This document shows positions 1 to 8,227 of a DNA stretch of 64,000 bases, piece after piece (positions within the stretch are counted from its first letter, which is position 1; each line of letters starts with the position of its first letter). The notes below the pieces were generated by a model. It was not told the origin of the DNA, ran no database searches, and was given only the letters and a program-made list of their open reading frames with translations. The position numbers and the translations under genes were made by a program. Source of the DNA: Pseudomonas saponiphila (GTDB lineage: Bacteria > Pseudomonadota > Gammaproteobacteria > Pseudomonadales > Pseudomonadaceae); contig NZ_FNTJ01000002.1 in NCBI RefSeq assembly GCF_900105185.1, forward strand, positions 806,001 to 870,000. The letters run 5' to 3'.

Positions 1-60
1 GCAAAGACGGGGCTGTCAAGGTTTCGCCGGCTTTTTCTGATGGGGGGTACTCAGGATCTC

Positions 61-88
61 TTGCGCGTTTGACGCGGTCTGGTAGAAT
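61..88 (+). promoter_or_regulatory. candidate sigma-70 promoter of rpmE
   Basis: TTGCGC (61-66) and TAGAAT (83-88) are separated by 16 bases and lie about 70 bases upstream of the rpmE start. The -10 is good and the -35 only fair. A TTGACG at 69-74 is too close to the -10 to be its partner. The first 157 bases otherwise hold no gene. Confidence 0.4.
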
Positions 89-157
89 CCGCGCCCTAAT
101 TCGTGCGGTATTCAACAATAGTGTTGGGTGGCGGCACGCTAGCCTGAGGAATACACC

Positions 158-379
158 ATGAAAGCCGATATCCATCCAGTATACGAAGCCGTTACCGCTA
201 CCTGCAGCTGCGGTAACGTCATCGAAACTCGCTCCACCCTGGCCAAGCCTCTGAGCCTGGACGTGTGCAACGAGTGCCACCCGTTCTACACCGGTAAGCA
301 AAAGACTCTGGACGTTGGCGGTCGTGTCGACAAGTTCAAGTCGCGCTTCGGTGCTTTCGGCGCAACGAAAAAGGCCTGA
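158..379 (+). CDS. rpmE: 50S ribosomal protein L31
   Basis: Ribosomal protein L31 of the large subunit, 73 residues, the normal family length. It is the zinc-binding (C+) form: cysteines at 16, 18, 37 and 40 give the CxC...CxxC set, followed by the conserved HPFYTGKQK segment and a basic C-terminus. The ATG follows a GAGGAA ribosome site. The gene is monocistronic: a rho-independent terminator begins about 45 bases after the stop. C+ L31 is known to be exchanged for a zinc-free paralogue in zinc-starved cells; no Zur-type site was recognised upstream here. Confidence 0.98.
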   Translation: MKADIHPVYEAVTATCSCGNVIETRSTLAKPLSLDVCNECHPFYTGKQKTLDVGGRVDKFKSRFGAFGATKKA

Positions 380-422
380 GGCTGATCGTTCTGGAAAGCC
401 GATACCGACTTTCCTCGCTGAT

Positions 423-453
423 AAAAAAGGCGTCCCATGTGGGCGCCTTTTTT
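423..453 (+). terminator. rho-independent terminator of rpmE
   Basis: An A-tract with GGCG, a CCC-ATGT-GGG core, then CGCC and a T-tract form a strong hairpin with a U-run. The structure also contains the likely GTG start (439) and Shine-Dalgarno-like AAGG (427-430) of the downstream nuclease gene. Confidence 0.85.
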
Positions 454-1200
454 GTGTCTGCGATTTGGCTGACCGCCGCCGAGGCGTTTTGCCCGGCTCC
501 AGAGGGGCTGACTCCTACAACGGTCCAGCGGGTGGTGGATGGCGATACCTTGCGTCTCAAGGATGGTCGCAGCGTGCGGATGATCGGCCTCAATGCGCCG
601 GAGCTGGCCCGTCGGGGGCGCCCGGCCGAGCCTTTTGCGGTGGCGGCGCGGCAACGTTTGCAGCGCCTGGTGGCGCAGAGCGGTGGTCGGGTCGGCTTGC
701 TGCCCGGGCGTGAGCGGCACGATCGCCACGGTCGGACGCTGGCCCATGTCTATGACGTCAACGGGACCAATCTGGAAGCCCAATTGATTGCCGAGGGGCT
801 TGCCTATCAGATCGCCATCGTGCCGAACGTCGCCCTGGTCGCTTGTCAGCAGGCTGCGGAAAAGCACGCGCGTCGAGCGGGGCTGGGGCTCTGGCGACGC
901 TCAACTGTACTGAAAGCGGAGCAGATCCGCCGTTCGGGCTTTGTCGTGCTCGAGGGGCGTGTGAGCAAGGTCGAACGCAATCGTGGCGGGGTTTGGATCA
1001 CATTGCGCGGTGCAGTTGTATTGCGTGTTGCACCCAATGTTCTGGGGCGTTTCGATCGTCAGTGGCTCAAGGGGCTTGTCGGGCGGCGGATCGAGGCTCG
1101 GGGCTGGGTACGGGTACGTTCGCGTTCCGGCGGTTTCAGGTCGAGCGGGGCAGGCTGGATGTTGTCGCTGACCGACGTTTCCATGGTCAGACTTCTCTGA
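439..1200 (+). CDS. secreted thermonuclease-family (SNase-like) protein
   Basis: Staphylococcal-nuclease-like protein (253 residues from this GTG), probably cleaving nucleic acid outside the cytoplasm. The SNase fold spans about residues 28-150: VVDGDTLRL, then RMIGLNAPEL with the conserved Arg, Asp and Glu, and later DRHGRTLAHVY with the second catalytic Arg. A hydrophobic segment (GAFFVSAIWLTAAEAF) looks like a signal-peptide core, but its lysine-rich n-region would be encoded upstream of this GTG (frame open back past the rpmE stop), where no ATG, GTG or TTG is in frame nearby. The GTG sits in the rpmE terminator loop, with AAGG 8 bases upstream, so start choice is uncertain. About 100 C-terminal residues after the nuclease core have no family I recognise. 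Confidence 0.8.
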   Translation: MGAFFVSAIWLTAAEAFCPAPEGLTPTTVQRVVDGDTLRLKDGRSVRMIGLNAPELARRGRPAEPFAVAARQRLQRLVAQSGGRVGLLPGRERHDRHGRTLAHVYDVNGTNLEAQLIAEGLAYQIAIVPNVALVACQQAAEKHARRAGLGLWRRSTVLKAEQIRRSGFVVLEGRVSKVERNRGGVWITLRGAVVLRVAPNVLGRFDRQWLKGLVGRRIEARGWVRVRSRSGGFRSSGAGWMLSLTDVSMVRLL

Positions 1201-1294
1201 TAAAGAAAAATTGTAGACATTTTTTAATTGGATTGTGAACAGTTGAAAGCCTTGTACCCCGTGGCTCTTGGCCCAAAGTCGTACGCTACGGGCC

Positions 1295-1323
1295 TTGACA
1301 GGGGTGACTGGGCAGTCTTGTAG
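1295..1323 (+). promoter_or_regulatory. candidate promoter of maeB
   Basis: A perfect TTGACA (1295-1300) is followed after 17 bases by a weak -10 (TTGTAG, 1318-1323), about 65 bases upstream of the maeB start. The -35 carries most of the support. Confidence 0.35.
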
Positions 1324-1387
1324 GGACTATGCGACACGCGTATCCTCGGCGGTCCGTCTGTCCAACAGTAAAAAGCGGAATGCCCAC

Positions 1388-2656
1388 ATGTCTGATTTGA
1401 AAACTGCCGCTCTCGAATATCATGCCAATCCTCGTCCAGGAAAGCTGAGTGTCGAGCTCACCAAGGCCACTGCTACCGCTCGTGATCTGGCGCTGGCCTA
1501 CAGCCCCGGCGTAGCCGAGCCGGTACGCGAAATCGCTCGCGATCCGGAACTGGCCTACAAGTACACCGGCAAAGGCAACCTGGTTGCCGTCATTTCCGAT
1601 GGCACCGCGATTCTCGGCCTGGGCAACCTCGGCCCACTGGCCTCCAAGCCGGTGATGGAAGGCAAGGGCGTGCTGTTCAAGCGTTTCGCCGGTATCGATG
1701 TATTCGATATCGAAGTCGACTCCGAGAGTCCGCAGGCTTTCATCGACACCGTCAAGCGCATCTCCATCACCTTCGGTGGCATCAACCTGGAAGACATCAA
1801 GGCGCCAGAGTGCTTTGAGATCGAACGCGCTCTGATCGAGCAGTGCGACATCCCGGTGTTCCACGATGACCAGCACGGCACCGCGATCGTGACCGCCGCC
1901 GGCATGATCAACGCCCTGGAAATCGCAGGCAAAACCCTGGCCGATGCCAAAATCGTCTGCCTGGGCGCCGGTGCGGCCGCCATCTCCTGCATGAAGCTGC
2001 TGGTGAGCATGGGCGCGCAGATCGAGAACATCTTCATGGTTGACCGTACCGGCGTTATCCACGCTGGCCGTGACGACCTGAACCAGTACAAGGCGGTCTT
2101 CGCCCACACCACCGACAAGCGCACCCTGGCCGATGCACTGCAAGGCGCCGACGTGTTCGTTGGCCTGTCCGGTCCGAACCTGCTGAGCGCTGAAGGCCTG
2201 AAGTCGATGGCGCCGAACCCGATCGTGTTCGCTTGCTCGAACCCGGATCCGGAAATCGCTCCAGAGCTGGCTCACGCCACCCGTGACGACGTGATCATGG
2301 CCACCGGTCGTTCGGACTACCCGAACCAGGTGAACAACGTGCTCGGCTTCCCGTTCATCTTCCGTGGTGCCCTGGACGTTCGCGCCAAGCGCATCAACGA
2401 AGAAATGAAGATCGCCGCGGCCAACGCCCTGCGCGAGCTGGCCAAGCTGCCAGTACCGCAGGAAGTGTGCGACGCGTACGGTGGCATCAAGCTGGAATTC
2501 GGTCGTGAGTACATCATTCCGAAGCCAATGGATGCCCGCCTGATCACCGTGATCTCCGATGCCGTGGCCAAGGCCGCTATCGAGACTGGCGTGGCGACCC
2601 TGCCGTATCCGAAGAACTACCCGCTCAAAAACGTGGATGATGTGTTCAACGGCTAA
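1388..2656 (+). CDS. maeB: NADP-dependent malic enzyme, short form
   Basis: Oxidatively decarboxylates malate to pyruvate and CO2 with formation of NADPH. It has 422 residues from the ATG at 1388 ([20 protein letters not shown]). The frame is open further upstream, but that stretch does not look like protein. An N-terminal malic domain (Tyr of [10 protein letters not shown], Lys of [23 protein letters not shown] in two parts, and the metal-site EDIKAPE and DDQHGTA segments) is followed by a Rossmann NAD(P) domain ([12 protein letters not shown]). The phosphotransacetylase-like domain of the 760-residue E. coli MaeB is absent; this is the usual short pseudomonad form. It is single, with its own terminator. 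Confidence 0.93.
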   Translation: MSDLKTAALEYHANPRPGKLSVELTKATATARDLALAYSPGVAEPVREIARDPELAYKYTGKGNLVAVISDGTAILGLGNLGPLASKPVMEGKGVLFKRFAGIDVFDIEVDSESPQAFIDTVKRISITFGGINLEDIKAPECFEIERALIEQCDIPVFHDDQHGTAIVTAAGMINALEIAGKTLADAKIVCLGAGAAAISCMKLLVSMGAQIENIFMVDRTGVIHAGRDDLNQYKAVFAHTTDKRTLADALQGADVFVGLSGPNLLSAEGLKSMAPNPIVFACSNPDPEIAPELAHATRDDVIMATGRSDYPNQVNNVLGFPFIFRGALDVRAKRINEEMKIAAANALRELAKLPVPQEVCDAYGGIKLEFGREYIIPKPMDARLITVISDAVAKAAIETGVATLPYPKNYPLKNVDDVFNG

Positions 2657-2668
2657 CAGCCGCCCATG

Positions 2669-2699
2669 AAAAAACCCGGCCATCGAGCCGGGTTTTTTT
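2669..2699 (+). terminator. terminator of maeB, possibly bidirectional
   Basis: ACCCGGC/GCCGGGT stem with a CATCGA loop, flanked by an A-run and a T-run. The symmetry means it could also serve the convergent PBP1A gene ending at 2795. Confidence 0.85.
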
Positions 2700-2703
2700 A
2701 TGG

Positions 2704-2790
2704 GCAAGCAATCAGCGGCTAGCTCCAAGTTTCCAGCTGCAAGAGCAGGGCGCGCTCTTGCTTGCCGCTGATCACTTGCAGCTTGCCGCT
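2704..2790. repeat. imperfect palindromic CAAGCTGCAAG-type intergenic repeat
   Basis: GCAAGCAATCAGCGGC (2704-2719) is mirrored by GCCGCTGATCACTTGC (2764-2779) around a core with its own inverted repeat (AGAGCAGGGCGCGCTCT). The vocabulary (AGCTGCAAG, CTTGCAGCTTGC) matches the element between gltB and gltD at 17820-17922, so the two probably belong to one repeat family, different from the GTAGGAGC REPs. Confidence 0.6.
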
Positions 2791-2794
2791 GCCC

Positions 2795-5230
2795 TTAGAA
2801 GAGGTCGATCGGCGCCGCTTCGTCCGCCGGCAGCGGGCTGCCCGGTGCGACGCCATTGCCCAGCTCGTTGACCGAGGGTGGGGTGTCTTCGCTCTTGAAC
2901 AGCTCGAAGTAGGCATTCGGCGTGCCCGGAGTGGCGGCGCGGCCGCTGACCGGGTCGACCCGCAGGCTGAGGATGCCCTCCGGTTCGGCCTGGGTGTGCG
3001 CAGGCTTGCCCTTGAGCGCGGCGCCCATGAAGTTCATCCAGATCGGCAGGGCCACAGTGCCGCCGTATTCGCGACGTCCGAGGCTTTCCGGCTGGTCGAA
3101 ACCGGTCCAGACCGTGGTCACGTAGTCGGCGTTGTAGCCGGAGAACCAGGCGTCCTTGGACTCGTTGGTGGTACCGGTCTTGCCGGCCAGGTCCGAGCGG
3201 CCCAGGGCCAGGGCTCGGCGGCCGGTGCCCAGCTTGATCACGTCCTCGAGCATGCTGTTGAGGATGTAGGTGGTGCGTCCGTCAATGATTCGTTCGGCGA
3301 CGGCAGGCGTCTGTACCGGAGCCTGGACCGGGCTTTCGCCGGCCACGGTGTTGACCGTGAAGTTGTGCTCTGGCGCCGCGATGCCGCTGCTGGCCGTGTT
3401 CCCGGTGGGGACGCTGGGCGGGTTGGCGCTGAACAGCAGCTCGCCGTTGCGGCTTTCGATCTTGTCGATGATGTACGGGGTGATCTTGTAGCCGCCGTTG
3501 GCAAAGGTACTCCAGCCGGTGGCGATCTCCATGGGGGTCAGGGTCGCGGTGCCCAGGGCCAGGGACAGGTTGCGCGGCAGGTCCTGCTTGTTGAAGCCGA
3601 ACTTGCTGATGTAGTCGATGGTGTGGTCCACGCCCATGCTTTGCAGCAGGCGGATCGATACCAGGTTGCGCGATTTGTACAGCGCTTCGCGCATGCGAAT
3701 CGGGCCGAGGAAGGTATTGGTGTCGTTCTTCGGCCGCCAGACCTTGTCCAGGTATTCGTCGACGAACACGATCGGCGCGTCATTGACCAGGCTGGCCGCG
3801 GTGTAGCCATTGTCCAGGGCCGCGCTATAGACGAACGGCTTGAAGCTCGAACCGGGCTGGCGCTTGGCTTGCATTGCGCGGTTGTAGTTGCTCTGCTCAA
3901 AGGCAAAACCACCGACCAGGGCGCGGATCGCACCGTTTTGCGGGTCCAGGGTTACCAGGGCGCCCTGGGCGACCGGAACCTGGCTGAACTTCAGGGAATT
4001 GTCCGCCTGGCGCTGCACACGTATCAGGTCGCCGACCTGGGCCACGTCCGCCGGCTGGCGAGGAGCAGCGCCCATGCTGTTGGTGTTGAGGAACGGCCGG
4101 GCCCATTTCATGCTCTCCCAGGCCACATGTTCCTCGCCGTTGCGGGTCAGCACCTGGATGCCGTTCTTCTCGACCTGAGTGACGATCGCCGGTTCCAGGC
4201 TGCTGATGGTCCGCTGCTTGGTCAGCTCTGTGGCCCAGGCGGCATGGGTCTTGCCGGGCAGGCGCGACTCGGGACCACGGTAGCCGTGGCGCTGGTCGTA
4301 GGTCATCAAGCCTTCCTGGACCGCGGTATTGGCCATTTCCTGCAGGTCACTGGGCACCGTGGTGGTGACGCGGAAACCTTCGGTGTAAGCGTCGCTGCCA
4401 TAACGGCCGACCATCTCGGCGCGGGCCATCTCGGCGATGTAAGGCGCGTTCACCTCCGGCGTCGGCACGTGGTAGCTGGCGTTCAGCGGTTCGTTGATGG
4501 CTTCGGTGTAGGCCGCTTCGGTGATCTTGCCCAGCTTGTACATGCGGCCGAGGATCCAGTCGCGGCGCTCCTTGCTGCGCGCCGGATTGGCCAGCGGGTT
4601 GAAACGCGAAGGGGCTTTGGGCAGGCCGGCGATCATCGCCATCTGTGCCAGGCTCACGTCACGAATGGACTTGCCGTAGTACACCTGGGCTGCCGCCTCG
4701 ATCCCGTAGGCGCGGTTGCCCAGGTAGATCTTGTTGACGTACAGCTCGAGGATCTCGTCTTTGGTCAGCTGCCGCTCGATCTGCAGGGCCAGGAGAATCT
4801 CGGTGGTCTTGCGCGAAAAGCTGCGCTCGCTGCTGAGGAAGAAGTTCTTCGCCACCTGCATGGTGATGGTGCTGCCGCCGGACTGGATGTGTCCGCTCTT
4901 GACCAATTGGGTCGCGGCGCGCATCAGGCTGCTGGGGTCAACCCCGTAATGGTTAGCGAAGTTGTCGTCTTCAGCACTTAGTAACGCATTGATGAAGTTG
5001 GGGGGAATTTCGGCGAAACGTATGGGTGTGCGGCGCATTTCGCCAAATTCTGCGATCAACTTGCCGTCGCTGCTGTACACCCGCAGAGGAATCTGCAACT
5101 GGATGCTTCTCAGGGCCTCAACCGATGGAAGGCCGGGACTAAGATAGAGAAACGCACCGGAGAGGGCGAGAAGCAGCCCGCAGAACACAGCGACGATGGA
5201 CCACCCGAAAAACTTCAGCAGACGAATCAA
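2795..5230 (-). CDS. mrcA: penicillin-binding protein 1A (bifunctional glycosyltransferase/transpeptidase)
   Basis: Inner-membrane class A PBP (811 residues) that polymerises lipid II and cross-links peptidoglycan. One N-terminal membrane anchor (about residues 8-30) precedes the GT51 domain, whose catalytic-site EDDNF starts at Glu87. An OB-like insert of roughly residues 300-420, typical of PBP1A, follows, then the transpeptidase with SSFK (Ser461 nucleophile, Lys464), SRN (520-522) and KTGT (684-687). All catalytic motifs are intact. It is transcribed away from pilM, the usual pseudomonad arrangement (also called ponA). The shared 214-bp intergenic region must hold both promoters; none was clear enough to place. 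Confidence 0.95.
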   Translation of the reverse strand: MIRLLKFFGWSIVAVFCGLLLALSGAFLYLSPGLPSVEALRSIQLQIPLRVYSSDGKLIAEFGEMRRTPIRFAEIPPNFINALLSAEDDNFANHYGVDPSSLMRAATQLVKSGHIQSGGSTITMQVAKNFFLSSERSFSRKTTEILLALQIERQLTKDEILELYVNKIYLGNRAYGIEAAAQVYYGKSIRDVSLAQMAMIAGLPKAPSRFNPLANPARSKERRDWILGRMYKLGKITEAAYTEAINEPLNASYHVPTPEVNAPYIAEMARAEMVGRYGSDAYTEGFRVTTTVPSDLQEMANTAVQEGLMTYDQRHGYRGPESRLPGKTHAAWATELTKQRTISSLEPAIVTQVEKNGIQVLTRNGEEHVAWESMKWARPFLNTNSMGAAPRQPADVAQVGDLIRVQRQADNSLKFSQVPVAQGALVTLDPQNGAIRALVGGFAFEQSNYNRAMQAKRQPGSSFKPFVYSAALDNGYTAASLVNDAPIVFVDEYLDKVWRPKNDTNTFLGPIRMREALYKSRNLVSIRLLQSMGVDHTIDYISKFGFNKQDLPRNLSLALGTATLTPMEIATGWSTFANGGYKITPYIIDKIESRNGELLFSANPPSVPTGNTASSGIAAPEHNFTVNTVAGESPVQAPVQTPAVAERIIDGRTTYILNSMLEDVIKLGTGRRALALGRSDLAGKTGTTNESKDAWFSGYNADYVTTVWTGFDQPESLGRREYGGTVALPIWMNFMGAALKGKPAHTQAEPEGILSLRVDPVSGRAATPGTPNAYFELFKSEDTPPSVNELGNGVAPGSPLPADEAAPIDLF

Positions 5231-5444
5231 GGCTTTTGGATTTCCAGAGAAAGGAATGAATTAGGCGTCAGGGCATTCAAGGTAATCAGGGACCGACCCA
5301 CGCAGCAGGGAAAGCGGGAAAAAACGCTGGGCATTATAAGCATTTTCCGCCGAGAGCGTCATTTGCCCGTCTGTCAAGGTGTGGCGATTCAATGCGCTGC
5401 TGCTCGTGGGGTTCGTAAGTCACGGATAGTCAAAGGGAATTGGT

Positions 5445-6506
5445 GTGCTTGGAGTCTTCAGCAGAAAGTCGAGTTCCCTCCTGGGGGTCGATATCGGCGC
5501 CACATCGGTCAGGCTCCTGTCCTTGAGCCGGGATGGCCGGGGCTATCGGGTCGAGGCTTATGCCTGGCAAGACCTGGCCCTCGACTCAGTTTTCGAATCG
5601 GGCGGTATCGATCCCGAGGCGCAGGCCATGGCGCTGTCCCGGGCCTGGCGCACCAGCGGCAGTCGTCTCAAGGCAGTCGCGGTGGCGGTGCCTGGTGAAG
5701 CGGTGATCAGCAAGCTGATCGAGATGCCGGCGGGGCTGGATGAGGCGGAGCTGGAGTGCCAGCTCAGTCTGGAAGCAGGCCAGTACATTCCCTACCCCCT
5801 GGAAGAGGTGGCCATCGACTTTGAGGTGCAGGGCAGGGTGCCGGGCAATCCCCGGCGGGTCCAGGTGCTGTTGGTGGCCTGTCGCCACGAGACGGTCGAA
5901 GCCGCGGAGGCGCTGCTGGCCCAGGCGGGTCTGACGCCACAGGTGGTGGAGAGCGCGCCCCTGGCCCTGGAGCGTTGCCTGGCGCTGATGACGGCGCAGA
6001 ATCCGCTGGCTGCGCAGTCTGCGTTGGCGTTGTTGGACGTGGGGTCGAGCGTGAGCAGTTTCAGTGTGATGCGCGACCAGCGAATCATTTATAGCCGCGA
6101 GCAACTGTTCGGTAGCCGACCGCTGAGCCAGTTCCTTGAGCAGCGTTTTTCGCTGACCCTGGATCAGGTGCTGCAAGCCGAGCACCAGGGAGGTTGCTCG
6201 CCAGTCGGTATCGAGGAGGCGCTGCAGTCCTTTGAGCGGGACGTGCTGCAGAATGTCCAGCGCGCCCTGCAACTGTTCGCCGAGTCGCCACAGCGGCAAC
6301 CGGTGCAGTGGTTGCTGCTGGCTGGCGAGGGCAGTCGCCTTGCCGGGCTGGCGCGGCGGATCGAGCGGCAATTGGGGATAGCCACGGCCCTTGCCAATCC
6401 GTTCGTCGGCATGAGCGTCGGGCCTCGGGTCGATGCCCAGGCCCTTGCCGAGCGGGCGCCGGAGCTGCTGCTAGCCTGCGGCCTGGCCCTGAGAGGGTTC
6501 GACTGA
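5445..6506 (+). CDS. pilM: type IV pilus inner-membrane platform protein PilM (actin-like)
   Basis: Cytoplasmic actin-like ATP-binding protein (353 residues) that binds the N-terminal tail of PilN and links the pilus motor to the alignment complex. The phosphate-1 motif LLGVDIGATSVRLL is at the N-terminus and a second ATPase-fold segment (ALLDVGSSVSSFSV) lies near residue 200. The start is a GTG with AAGGGA 6 bases upstream. First gene of pilMNOPQ; its stop overlaps the pilN ATG. Confidence 0.93.
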   Translation: MLGVFSRKSSSLLGVDIGATSVRLLSLSRDGRGYRVEAYAWQDLALDSVFESGGIDPEAQAMALSRAWRTSGSRLKAVAVAVPGEAVISKLIEMPAGLDEAELECQLSLEAGQYIPYPLEEVAIDFEVQGRVPGNPRRVQVLLVACRHETVEAAEALLAQAGLTPQVVESAPLALERCLALMTAQNPLAAQSALALLDVGSSVSSFSVMRDQRIIYSREQLFGSRPLSQFLEQRFSLTLDQVLQAEHQGGCSPVGIEEALQSFERDVLQNVQRALQLFAESPQRQPVQWLLLAGEGSRLAGLARRIERQLGIATALANPFVGMSVGPRVDAQALAERAPELLLACGLALRGFD

Positions 6507-7069
6507 TGGCCCGGATCAACTTTCTTCCCTGGCGGGAGACTGCGCGGGTGCAGCAGCATCGGCGCTTTCTGCAGGCACTGGCAGTCATCATGCTGCTGGG
6601 ATTGGGGCTGGTGCTGCTGGCCGATGTCGGTATCGAGCGCTTGAATGCTCGGCAGCAGGCCCGCAACCAGTACCTGGAACAAGCGAACGTGGGCCTGGAT
6701 CAGCAGATTGCCGCTGTTCGCGAGCTCAAGGCCCGGCGCCAGCAACTGCTTGAGCGCATGAGGGTTATCGAGGACCTGCAAGGCAACCGTCCGACCCGTG
6801 TGCGGATTTTCCAGGAGCTGACCCGCAGCGTGCCCGATGGCCTGCACTTCACCGAGGCCGATCTGCAGGGGCAGAACTTGAGCATCAGTGGGGTTGCCCA
6901 GGCCAATGGCCGGATTGCCGACTTGCTGCGCAATCTGCAAGCGGCCGCCGGTTTTGCCGCTCCCAGCCTGGCCGAAGTGAAAAAGGCCAGCGAAGTGCAG
7001 CCGCAGCCGAGCAATCTGTTTCGGCTCAGCGTCGGCTTGATGCTGTTGCCTGAGGAGGCGAAGCGATGA
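6506..7069 (+). CDS. pilN: type IV pilus assembly protein PilN
   Basis: Bitopic inner-membrane protein (187 residues). The N-terminus MARINFLPWRE carries the conserved INLLPWR-type motif that docks in PilM. A membrane helix spans about residues 20-42, followed by a periplasmic coiled coil and a ferredoxin-like fold that dimerises with PilO. The ATG at 6506 overlaps the pilM TGA, and the gene end overlaps pilO by 4 bases, so translation is probably coupled. Confidence 0.93.
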   Translation: MARINFLPWRETARVQQHRRFLQALAVIMLLGLGLVLLADVGIERLNARQQARNQYLEQANVGLDQQIAAVRELKARRQQLLERMRVIEDLQGNRPTRVRIFQELTRSVPDGLHFTEADLQGQNLSISGVAQANGRIADLLRNLQAAAGFAAPSLAEVKKASEVQPQPSNLFRLSVGLMLLPEEAKR

Positions 7070-7689
7070 AGCCGAGCGGGTGGCTGGCGCAGCTGCGAGG
7101 CACCGATCTGCGAGAGCTGGAGCTGAGCAACCTCGGCTCCTGGCCGACGCCGTTGCGGGCGCTGACGGCGGCCTTGCTACTGCTGGTGATTCTGGCTGCA
7201 GGCTATGGCCTGTACCTGAGCCCTCATCTGCGGCAACTGCAGCAGGTGCGCCAAGAAGAAACCCGTCTCAAACAGCAGTTCGCCAGCAAGGCCCGGCAAG
7301 TGGCCAATCTCGAGCTTTATCGGGAGCAGCTTGCGGCCCTGCGCAACAGTTTCGAGCAGTTGCTGCGTCAGTTGCCCAGCGATAGTGAAGTCCCGGGGTT
7401 GCTTGAAGACATCAGTCGCCTGGGCATGGGCGGTGGCCTGGCGTTCGAGGAGATCAAGCTGCAGCCGCAAGTGCCGCGGCCGTTTTATGTCGAGCTGCCG
7501 ATCCAGATCACGGTTACGGGGGGCTATCACGATCTGGCGACCTTCGTCAGTGGCGTCGCCGGCCTGCCGCGAATCGTCACCTTGCATGATTTTCAGCTCA
7601 GGCCCCTGGAGCCGGGTGATCCTGCACGATTGCGCTTGAGCATCGGGGCGCGAACCTACAGGTACGACAGACCGGAACCGCAATCATGA
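7066..7689 (+). CDS. pilO: type IV pilus assembly protein PilO
   Basis: Inner-membrane alignment protein (207 residues) partnering PilN and PilP. A cytoplasmic tail of about 25 residues precedes one membrane helix (about 29-49, ALTAALLLLVILAAGYGLYL), then a coiled coil to about residue 100 and a ferredoxin-like periplasmic domain. It overlaps pilN and pilP by 4 bases each. Confidence 0.93.
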   Translation: MKPSGWLAQLRGTDLRELELSNLGSWPTPLRALTAALLLLVILAAGYGLYLSPHLRQLQQVRQEETRLKQQFASKARQVANLELYREQLAALRNSFEQLLRQLPSDSEVPGLLEDISRLGMGGGLAFEEIKLQPQVPRPFYVELPIQITVTGGYHDLATFVSGVAGLPRIVTLHDFQLRPLEPGDPARLRLSIGARTYRYDRPEPQS

Positions 7690-8213
7690 GGGGCTGGCGC
7701 TGGCTGCTGGGCGCTTGCGTTGGTCTGGGCTTGTGTGGGTGCGAGGGAGTCGCAGACTTGGCTGAAACCCAGGCATACATGAACCAGATGCTCCGACAAG
7801 CGCCGGAGCCGATTGAGCCGCTGCCGGTCATTCGGTCCTACCCTGCATTCATCTATGACGCCAGCGGGTTGCGCAGCCCATTCCAGCCCCCGCAGAGCGT
7901 CGAGCGAGTCGAGCGTCGGCGGGGAGCGCGCGCAGTCCGGCCCGATCCGCAGCGACCCCGGCAGCGTCTGGAGGGCTTTGATATCGAGCAGTTGCAGATG
8001 GTCGGAACCTTGTCCGGCGCCAGCGCAAGCTTCGCCCTGTTGCGCAGCGCCGATGGTGTCCACCCTTTGCAGATTGGCGACTACCTGGGGCGAAGCGAAG
8101 GTCGGATCGTGGCGATCAGCGAGTCTCGGGTAGAGGTAGTGGAAATTGTTGCCGATGGGGCGGGGGGCTGGCAGGAGCGACCACGGACGTTGCTGCTGAA
8201 AAAACACTCTTAG
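7686..8213 (+). CDS. pilP: type IV pilus lipoprotein PilP
   Basis: Periplasmic lipoprotein (175 residues) bridging the PilN/O complex to the PilQ secretin. The signal peptide ends in the lipobox LCGC, putting the lipidated Cys near residue 19. A disordered stretch precedes the C-terminal beta-sandwich, which contains the family signature (EGFDIEQLQMVGTL, then DGVHPLQIGDYLGRSEGRI). Its start overlaps the pilO end; pilQ follows after 14 bases with an AGGTGGA ribosome site. Confidence 0.92.
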   Translation: MRGWRWLLGACVGLGLCGCEGVADLAETQAYMNQMLRQAPEPIEPLPVIRSYPAFIYDASGLRSPFQPPQSVERVERRRGARAVRPDPQRPRQRLEGFDIEQLQMVGTLSGASASFALLRSADGVHPLQIGDYLGRSEGRIVAISESRVEVVEIVADGAGGWQERPRTLLLKKHS

Positions 8214-8227
8214 GTGGAATCCGCACA

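Noticed and set aside
69..74. TTGACG as -35 of the rpmE promoter
   Set aside because: Only 8 bases separate it from the TAGAAT -10, so it cannot be the partner.
2762..4981. A 739-codon open frame on the plus strand opposite PBP1A
   Set aside because: The minus strand has all penicillin-binding motifs; the plus frame has no recognisable domain and starts inside a repeat.
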